10,037 nucleotides of DNA from Calditrichaeota bacterium AABM5.125.24 (GTDB taxonomy: Bacteria > Electryoneota > AABM5-125-24 > Hatepunaeales > Hatepunaeaceae): contig MWJR01000230.1 in assembly GCA_002127415.1 (NCBI GenBank), positions 1 through 10,037 of the forward strand, given 5' to 3'. The notes beneath the pieces were generated by a model. The model did not search any database, had not been told where the DNA came from, and saw nothing but the letters and a program-made list of their open reading frames with translations. Shown piece after piece: positions 4,596 through 10,037 of this stretch. Each line of letters opens with the position of its first letter. Position 1 is the first letter of the stretch. The translations under genes and the position numbers were made by a program.

Positions 4596-5114
4596 CTACA
4601 CCTCCTCCCATCCCAGATCCGAGACCCTGTTCTGCAGAACCCTGAGGATACGGGGTATCTCCTGGTCGAGGATATCGAACAGCTCGCGGTAGTCGTCCAC
4701 ATCCTTGCCGGTTGGATCGGGCATATCCGGCTCCAGGAGGGGCTCCTCGCAGCCGAATTGACGCAGCACGTGGATCCGCTCCCCGGCTTCAGGGTCGAGC
4801 TTGAGCAGCTTCTCCCGGTGAGTCCGCTCCATCACGATTATCCAGTAGAACCGGTCGAGCAGACTGCGCTTGACCGGGCGCGAGCGATGGTCCCGGATCG
4901 GAAACCCCCGCTGAAACATAATGAACGAAATCACCGGGTTGGGTGGGACGCCTCTGACCGTCCCGGTCCCGGCTGAAGCAACCTTCCACTTCTCACCGGA
5001 GGCGTTTGCCAGCCGTTTGAACAACGCTTCGGCAACCGGGCTGCGGGTCACATTAGCTGTGCAGACGAAGAGCACACTGCGCAACGGGGCGCTCTTGCGC
5101 TTGAACAGACTCAC
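4596..5114 (-). CDS. Low-molecular-weight protein-tyrosine phosphatase family protein
   Basis: A 172-residue cytoplasmic phosphatase of the LMW-PTP/arsenate reductase fold. 'VLFVCTANVTRSPVAEALF' holds the CX5R P-loop with nucleophile Cys18 and phosphate-binding Arg24, followed by the usual Ser-Pro. The general acid is Asp133 in 'DMPDPTG'. The position that is Thr in the protein-arginine phosphatase YwlE (CTGNT) is Val22 here, which argues for tyrosine-type rather than arginine-type specificity. The enzyme hydrolyses a phosphoprotein via a cysteinyl-phosphate intermediate; its target is unknown. Start is GTG, with no clear ribosome site. The gene is transcribed away from the protease gene, across a 178-bp spacer, and converges with the lipoprotein gene. 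Confidence 0.92.
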   Translation of the reverse strand: MSLFKRKSAPLRSVLFVCTANVTRSPVAEALFKRLANASGEKWKVASAGTGTVRGVPPNPVISFIMFQRGFPIRDHRSRPVKRSLLDRFYWIIVMERTHREKLLKLDPEAGERIHVLRQFGCEEPLLEPDMPDPTGKDVDDYRELFDILDQEIPRILRVLQNRVSDLGWEEV

Positions 5115-5197
5115 GAGTAAGGGTGTGAAATTTCTGTGGTCATATCCTAATGTAAGGATGTTTTTTGGCTTTCAGCTATCAGTGGATAGTGGTAAAA

Positions 5198-5225
5198 AAT
5201 CCGAAATCCGAAATCCGAAATCCGA
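5198..5225. repeat. 7-bp tandem repeat, four units
   Basis: Four perfect units of 'aatccga' lie in the spacer between the divergent phosphatase and protease genes, just upstream of the protease promoter. Copy number at such repeats can vary by slippage, so this could alter spacing in the divergent promoter region; that is an inference. Nearby 'atcct-aatgta-aggat' (5145-5160) before six T is a small hairpin of doubtful meaning. Confidence 0.9.
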
Positions 5226-5237
5226 AAGAGGCACCAC

Positions 5238-5266
5238 TTGACAGCAGGCGGTGACGGTCATACATT
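5238..5266 (+). promoter_or_regulatory. Sigma70-type promoter of the protease gene
   Basis: A perfect -35 box 'ttgaca' (5238-5243), a 17-bp spacer and a -10 box 'tacatt' (5261-5266, four of six consensus bases). Transcription would begin near 5273, leaving a leader of about 20 nt before the protease start. It lies on the correct strand in a true intergenic gap. Confidence 0.65.
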
Positions 5267-5292
5267 GAATATCATCATATTATGAGGCACAC

Positions 5293-8148
5293 TTGCCGAA
5301 TCGAATCCTCTTCACAGCCGCGGTTGTCTTATCAGCCGTGCTTCACTGCCGGGCGATGCCGCCGCATCCAGGCCGGATGACTGAACCCGACCCCGCGGGG
5401 CTAAAGATTACGACCCCCAGCCACCTCCAAACCCTTGTTTTCGAGCTCGACCCGGCCTATGTGACCAAGAGCGGCCGTCCCTCCGATCGGTGGCTCAGCG
5501 CGCTTCAACACGGGCGGGATGACCCCGGTGAAGCACCGGCTATCAAACCCCTGCGTCTGCCGACCCGAGCATCTCAGCACCCTGTTCTGAGCAGGATATT
5601 CAAGATTGAGCTCCTTGAAGGTGCGCCGGGTGAGGAGTGGCATCAGCGCCTCGAGGCTGCACCCGGGGTGATATGGGTCGAAGCGGCACCTGTGAGGTGG
5701 ACCTGCGCAATACCCGGCTCAGGACGGGACGGGACGGACGCCATCCCCAACGACCCTTACTATCCGCTGCAGTGGTCGCTGCACAGGATACAGGCCGCCG
5801 CTGCCTGGGACATCACACACGGCGACACGGGCGTCACCATCGCGGTGGTGGACGTGGGGGTGGACCTCGACCATGACGACCTCTTCAGCCAGCGCTGGAT
5901 CAACCAGGCCGAGGCTGCGGGTCAGCCCGGCATCGACGACGACGGCAACGGCTTCATCGACGACCTCAACGGCTGGGACTTTCAGGATGACGACCCGGAC
6001 CCGCGTCCTGAGGGGAACGACAGGCACGGCACACACGTGGCCGGCATCGCCGCGGCTGCGGTCGATAACGGCTACGGAATCGCCGGAGTCGGTTTCAACT
6101 GCCGGGTGATGGCGGTGCGCGCCGGAATCGGCAACGCCATCCTCTCCGGCTTCGAGGGGATTATCTACGCTGCAGCCAGCGGGGCCGATGTCATCAATCT
6201 CTCGTGGGGGAGCGGCGACCCGTCGAATGTTGAACGGATCACGACCGAATACGCCACCGAACAGGGCGCCATGATCGTGGCGGCGGCGGGGAATCTTCTC
6301 GATGGTGAGAGTCATTACCCCTCGGCTTACGATGGGGTGCTGGGGGTGGCGGCAGTCACCGAAGGCGACATAATGGCGTCCTACAGCAACTATGGGCGGT
6401 GGGTGGAGATCTCGGCGCCCGGGACATCCATCATCTCAACCATCCCCGGCGGCTTCGGCATCCAGTCCGGCACATCGATGGCCACCCCTATGGTTGCCGG
6501 TGCCGCCGCGCTGGTTAAATCCATATGTCCCGACTGGGATTCCGACCGGATAAGGCTGCAGCTCAGCTGCTCCGCCGACCCGATCGACGACCTTAACCCC
6601 AGACATGCCGGGGTGTTAGGGGCCGGCAGGCTGAACCTGTTCCGGGCACTGACAGACCTTAAACCCGGCTTCGAGCTGGTTTCCTTCGAGGTCGATGACC
6701 GAACCTATGGCGATGGCGACGGCATTATCGACCCCAACGAACGAATCGAGATCACGATGACCATCACCAACAGGCTGACCCTGCCGGCGGTTGTGACCGC
6801 AACCTTCACCTCACCCAGCCACTATATAGACATTATTGAAGGGACGGCCGATTTCGGTGAAGTGACACCCGGCCGGACCGCTGATAACGCCGATTCACCC
6901 TTCCAGGCTGAGATCTCATCCAATGCGACATCCGGACGTCGGATCAGCTGCAGCCTGGACCTTGACGACCTGCATCAATCACTTCCCCTGACCCTGGTTG
7001 TCCGTTCCCCTTACGCCGACCACGACACCGGCAATGTGGTATTCACCATCACCGATTTCGGTGCACTCGGATATATGGACTACCTCCAGCTTGAAGGAGG
7101 CGAGGGGGTCTGCCAGGGATTTCGGTATCCAGCGGGCGGCCTGTCGGCTCTGTTTCACGGGTCGCTGATGATAGGCGCGCCGCCCAACAAGGTCTCCGAT
7201 TGCGCCTTTGGCGACCCTGAATTGTCGCGGTTCGATTTTGCGTCGAGCTGTCAGGGGTTCGTCCTGCATACAGGAGCTTCCGGGGCTCAGGAGGGACACG
7301 CCGCCTATGACGATGTCCGCGCCGAGCGACCGCTGCGGGTCACCGTCGAGCAGAACAGCTTCAGCTTTGCCGACCCCCCTGACGACGACTATGTGATAAT
7401 AAGCTACACCGTCCGAAACGGTGGCTCCCGCATCGACAACCTCTACGTGGGACTGTATCTCGACTGGGACGTGGTTCAATCCGGCAATAATCTCTGCTGC
7501 TGGGACGGCGAGGCGGGGGTGGGCTGGGTCGAATATGCCCGGGGCGGGTTTCCGGTGTTCGGCACGGCGCTGCTCGACGCCGCACCCGGTTTTCATACAG
7601 CAGTTGATAATCGCGATGTTCATCCGTCCATTGTGAGGAAATGGAGCGACCAGGTCAAGCTCGAGTTTATGCGTTCCGGGTTCTCTCAGGCTTCGGGCGA
7701 GGTTCCCAATGACTGGTCGCAGCTGATAGGTGCGGGACCGACACCTCTGGAGAGTGGCGATTCCATAATGGTCACCTTCGCTATTCTGGCCGGAGATGAC
7801 CCGGCTGATCTGAAGGCGAACGTTCAGGCGGCGCGGGAGAGATGGGACGCTCAAACCGGTTCGCTCGCAGGCGGCTATTCACCGGAACGCTTCGAGCTGA
7901 TTGCCGCTTATCCTTCACCCTTCAACGGTTCCCTGACCCTCCGCTGCCGCACTGATTCGCCCGGTGTGGTTGACTGGATGCTGTTCGACCCAACCGGCCG
8001 GCCGGCCTTCACCGGTGGGAATTTCGCTGTTCGTGCCGGGCGATTCGCTGTGCCGATTGCTGTCCCGGAGCTCCCTTCGGGCAGGTATCTTGTGGTGCTT
8101 AATCAGGACGGACAACAGCTGACGGTTCCGGTCACGCTGGTAAGATAA
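5293..8148 (+). CDS. Secreted subtilisin-like serine protease (S8) with C-terminal sorting-type domain
   Basis: A 951-residue exported peptidase. The TTG start is chosen because 'gagg' (5284-5287) lies 5 nt upstream and the signal peptide begins there ('ILFTAAVVLSAVLHCRA', cleavage probably after Ala21). Residues about 45-136 form a propeptide-like region ending 'GVIWVEAAPVRW'. The S8 domain spans about 155-455, with Asp187 ('VVDVGVD'), His245 ('HGTHVAG'), oxyanion Asn334 ('AAAGN') and Ser395 ('GTSMATP'), so the triad is complete. An Asp-rich insertion 'DDDGNGFIDD' (215-224) may bind calcium. Beta-rich domains follow, with a cysteine pair 'NLCCWDG'. Residues 864-951 ('AYPSPFNGSLTL' to 'GRYLVVLNQDGQQ') form a C-terminal domain like the sorting tails of type IX-secreted proteins. 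Role: extracellular protein degradation or processing. Confidence 0.95.
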   Translation: MPNRILFTAAVVLSAVLHCRAMPPHPGRMTEPDPAGLKITTPSHLQTLVFELDPAYVTKSGRPSDRWLSALQHGRDDPGEAPAIKPLRLPTRASQHPVLSRIFKIELLEGAPGEEWHQRLEAAPGVIWVEAAPVRWTCAIPGSGRDGTDAIPNDPYYPLQWSLHRIQAAAAWDITHGDTGVTIAVVDVGVDLDHDDLFSQRWINQAEAAGQPGIDDDGNGFIDDLNGWDFQDDDPDPRPEGNDRHGTHVAGIAAAAVDNGYGIAGVGFNCRVMAVRAGIGNAILSGFEGIIYAAASGADVINLSWGSGDPSNVERITTEYATEQGAMIVAAAGNLLDGESHYPSAYDGVLGVAAVTEGDIMASYSNYGRWVEISAPGTSIISTIPGGFGIQSGTSMATPMVAGAAALVKSICPDWDSDRIRLQLSCSADPIDDLNPRHAGVLGAGRLNLFRALTDLKPGFELVSFEVDDRTYGDGDGIIDPNERIEITMTITNRLTLPAVVTATFTSPSHYIDIIEGTADFGEVTPGRTADNADSPFQAEISSNATSGRRISCSLDLDDLHQSLPLTLVVRSPYADHDTGNVVFTITDFGALGYMDYLQLEGGEGVCQGFRYPAGGLSALFHGSLMIGAPPNKVSDCAFGDPELSRFDFASSCQGFVLHTGASGAQEGHAAYDDVRAERPLRVTVEQNSFSFADPPDDDYVIISYTVRNGGSRIDNLYVGLYLDWDVVQSGNNLCCWDGEAGVGWVEYARGGFPVFGTALLDAAPGFHTAVDNRDVHPSIVRKWSDQVKLEFMRSGFSQASGEVPNDWSQLIGAGPTPLESGDSIMVTFAILAGDDPADLKANVQAARERWDAQTGSLAGGYSPERFELIAAYPSPFNGSLTLRCRTDSPGVVDWMLFDPTGRPAFTGGNFAVRAGRFAVPIAVPELPSGRYLVVLNQDGQQLTVPVTLVR

Positions 8149-8159
8149 AGAGGGTAATC

Positions 8160-10037
8160 ATCACCCCACCACAGTCGAACAATCCCCCACCCTATCCGCT
8201 TATCATACACTGCGGTCTGTGGCATCCTGATCTAGAACCGGCCTTCATCCGCGATGTGCAGGACGCCAGGCGTGCCGACCCCCTGGTGTCGACGGTGATG
8301 CTGGTCGGGTCACGGCTCCTGGGGGACTACCTCGGTTGGCGGCTGGTCGAGCTCGGCCAGGACTGCTTTAACATCCGGTTCATAACCTTCGCCGACCTGA
8401 GCCGGGACCTCTCTCTGGATGCACGACTCGCTGACGCACGCCCCGAAGTGCCGTCGATGGGTGAGCTCGCCGCCGCCGAGGCTGCCGTCGAGGCTCTGAG
8501 GGGTGAACACGTCTTTTCCAGGATCTCTCACCTGTCCGGTTTCCGCCGGGCGCTGGCTGCCAGCTTCAGCGACCTCGATGAAGCGGGGATAGAGCTTATC
8601 GATAGGGCAGTCAGGCCTTCCAGGGATGAACGGAACAAGCTGGCCACGCTGGCGAGGCTCAGAGGAGATTTCGTAGAGCGGCTGAAGCCCTTCCGGCGAC
8701 CCATCGACGACCTGACCCCGCCTCCCGAACCTGGAGCCGCCTTCCGGAGGGCCTATGGAACCGACAGGCTGACCATATACGGCATCTACGACTTCACCGC
8801 CGTCCAGAGACGGCTGCTCGAAGAGCTGGCCGGCGCTGTCGAGATGCGGGTGTTCTTCCCCTACTGGAGCGTGGGCGACGAATACGGAACCGCCTTTGCT
8901 TATGCCAAACCGGCGCTCAGGTTTTTCCAGCGTATCGGTGGTAAGTCCGGCATCTCGACATCCCGAAATCCCGCCCTTTACATTACATCAGACTCAGGAA
9001 GACATCTCTTCTGCTACAAACCGGTTTCAGCAGAGGAGGAAGCTGTTCCCCTCGCCAGCCGCCTTGTCATATTCCGAGCGCATGATCCGGCTGTCGAAGT
9101 CGATGGGATCGTCGGTCGGATAAACGAACTGGCACTATGGAAGGGGGTTCCACTCTCGCGGATAGGTGTTCTGCTCTGGCATCCGGACAGATACCTCGAA
9201 CCGCTGAAATCTGCGCTCGATAGGGCGGGTCTGCCCTATGCCGACATAATCGGCATAAGTCTGGACCGGTCTCCCGAAGGTCGCGCACTGCTCGGCCTGA
9301 TGGAGCTGGCCGGTGATAAGCTCCATCGACGTGCACTGATCGACCTCATCACTTCACACGAGCTGAAGCTTGAAACGGATAACGGGTTGGAGCCTCCCGA
9401 TCCGGTGGCCTGGGAGACCATCTCCATCCACTGCGGTATAATCGAGGGAGACCGGCACAGGTGGCTCGAGGCTCTGCAGGCCCTTCAGGATACTATCGCT
9501 GACCAGACGGGGAGGGCCGACATTCCTGTCGGCCAACCATCAGACGAATGGAGGAGGGGAAACCGGTCTCATCTGGTCACGACCGACCAGGTCTCGACGT
9601 TTCGCAAGCTTTTAGAGCGGTTGTTCGACCGCCTGGACGACTTGCCTGCAGAGGGACGCTGGAGCGATTTCTCGGCCGCGACGACTGGGCTGGTCGATGC
9701 TTTCCTGCCCGAATGTGATAGAACGGCACGCATCCTCGAGTTGCTCCGGGAGCTGGCCGGGTTGGACGGACTTGGCGGGCAGGCTACCCGCGAGCAGTTC
9801 ATCCGAACCGTGGCGGCGGCGATGGGCCGGGTTCGCACCGGCCGGGGACGCTTCAGGACTGACGGGATAACCATTTGCGACAAGATGATAGCCCGCGGCG
9901 TGGGTTTCGACGCCCTGTTCATCCCGGGGCTTGCGCAGGGCTCGGTTCCGGTGTCTCCGCGTGAAGACGCCATTCTGACCGACTCCGATCGAGGAGGTCT
10001 TAACCGAATCTTTGCACCGGAGGGGGAACCACTCCTG
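8160..10037 (+). CDS. AddB-like helicase/PD-(D/E)XK nuclease subunit, 5' part
   Basis: A reading frame open from about 8100 to the window end with no stop. The product resembles AddB-type subunits of double-strand-break repair helicase-nucleases. Evidence: the N-terminal 'PLIIHCGLWHPDLEPAFIRDVQ' and 'STVMLVGSRLLGDYLGWRL', then 'NIRFITFADLSRDL', 'LTIYGIYDFTAVQRRLLEEL', 'IGVLLWHPDRYLEPLKSALDRAGLPY', and near the end 'GVGFDALFIPGLAQGSVP' with 'SPRED' (about 9900-9970). The 'GSRLLGDYL' region shows no Walker A lysine, as in inactivated AddB helicase domains. The C-terminal nuclease domain and a partner AddA lie outside. The start is unclear: homology begins before 8200, but the first GTG in frame is at 8256 and no ATG, GTG or TTG precedes it. 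An ATC at 8160, 5 nt behind 'agaggg', is used tentatively. It follows the protease closely, perhaps in one operon. Confidence 0.8.
   Translation, partial: MTPPQSNNPPPYPLIIHCGLWHPDLEPAFIRDVQDARRADPLVSTVMLVGSRLLGDYLGWRLVELGQDCFNIRFITFADLSRDLSLDARLADARPEVPSMGELAAAEAAVEALRGEHVFSRISHLSGFRRALAASFSDLDEAGIELIDRAVRPSRDERNKLATLARLRGDFVERLKPFRRPIDDLTPPPEPGAAFRRAYGTDRLTIYGIYDFTAVQRRLLEELAGAVEMRVFFPYWSVGDEYGTAFAYAKPALRFFQRIGGKSGISTSRNPALYITSDSGRHLFCYKPVSAEEEAVPLASRLVIFRAHDPAVEVDGIVGRINELALWKGVPLSRIGVLLWHPDRYLEPLKSALDRAGLPYADIIGISLDRSPEGRALLGLMELAGDKLHRRALIDLITSHELKLETDNGLEPPDPVAWETISIHCGIIEGDRHRWLEALQALQDTIADQTGRADIPVGQPSDEWRRGNRSHLVTTDQVSTFRKLLERLFDRLDDLPAEGRWSDFSAATTGLVDAFLPECDRTARILELLRELAGLDGLGGQATREQFIRTVAAAMGRVRTGRGRFRTDGITICDKMIARGVGFDALFIPGLAQGSVPVSPREDAILTDSDRGGLNRIFAPEGEPLL

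Noticed and set aside
4464..4976. Plus-strand frame opposite the phosphatase
   Set aside because: It reads through the terminator and opposite the CX5R phosphatase; no motif seen.
5719..6315. Long minus-strand frame opposite the protease
   Set aside because: Mirror frame of GC-rich coding DNA; the plus-strand subtilase has all catalytic motifs.
6979..7854. Long minus-strand frame of 291 codons opposite the protease C-terminal half
   Set aside because: No recognisable domain or start signal, and it is fully contained in a well-supported gene on the other strand.

Overview
The window is a piece of a bacterial chromosome running from the 3' end of an rRNA operon into ordinary single-copy genes. 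It opens with the last ~455 nt of 23S rRNA, a structured repeat-rich 23S-5S spacer and a complete 5S rRNA (807-926). The right part carries a surface lipoprotein, a divergently oriented low-molecular-weight phosphatase, a large secreted subtilase with a C-terminal sorting-type domain, and the beginning of an AddB-like recombination helicase/nuclease gene that runs off the end. The 'YPSPFN...' tail domain of the protease and the lipoprotein architecture (CarboxypepD_reg repeats) are most typical of FCB-group bacteria and related uncultured candidate phyla. This taxonomic guess is an inference from protein style, not from an rRNA comparison.

The remarkable part is 930-3320, directly behind the rRNA operon. 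Four two-gene toxin-antitoxin-like modules stand head to tail on the + strand: DUF4258/DUF2283, HicB/HicA, a second unrelated HicB/HicA, and RelB-like/RelE. Each module is followed within 2-40 nt by a fragment of the 5S rRNA gene that always includes the 5S 3' end. The layout is therefore 5S - TA1 - 5S' - TA2 - 5S' - TA3 - 5S' - TA4 - 5S' - lipoprotein. The fragments have different left ends (three keep roughly the 3' half, the last is almost full length) but all share the end 'gggagagtagg...tcgcctccggg'. Three of the four carry the same 23-nt insert at exactly the same place in the 5S sequence. No integrase or transposase is visible. The organisation resembles a cassette array in which the 5S 3' end plays the part of a recombination or attachment site, or of an RNA processing or punctuation signal. 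I do not know a described system with this layout.

How the parts may work together (inference): the TA modules lie on the rRNA strand, with little room for promoters of their own, so read-through from the rrn promoter could feed them. The toxins of the recognised families (HicA, RelE) are mRNA-cleaving RNases, and antitoxin plus toxin in each module overlap or abut, as expected for translational coupling. Downstream, the lipoprotein ends in a clear rho-independent terminator. The protease has its own sigma70-like promoter, and the AddB-like gene follows the protease by about 10 nt or less, which suggests one transcript.
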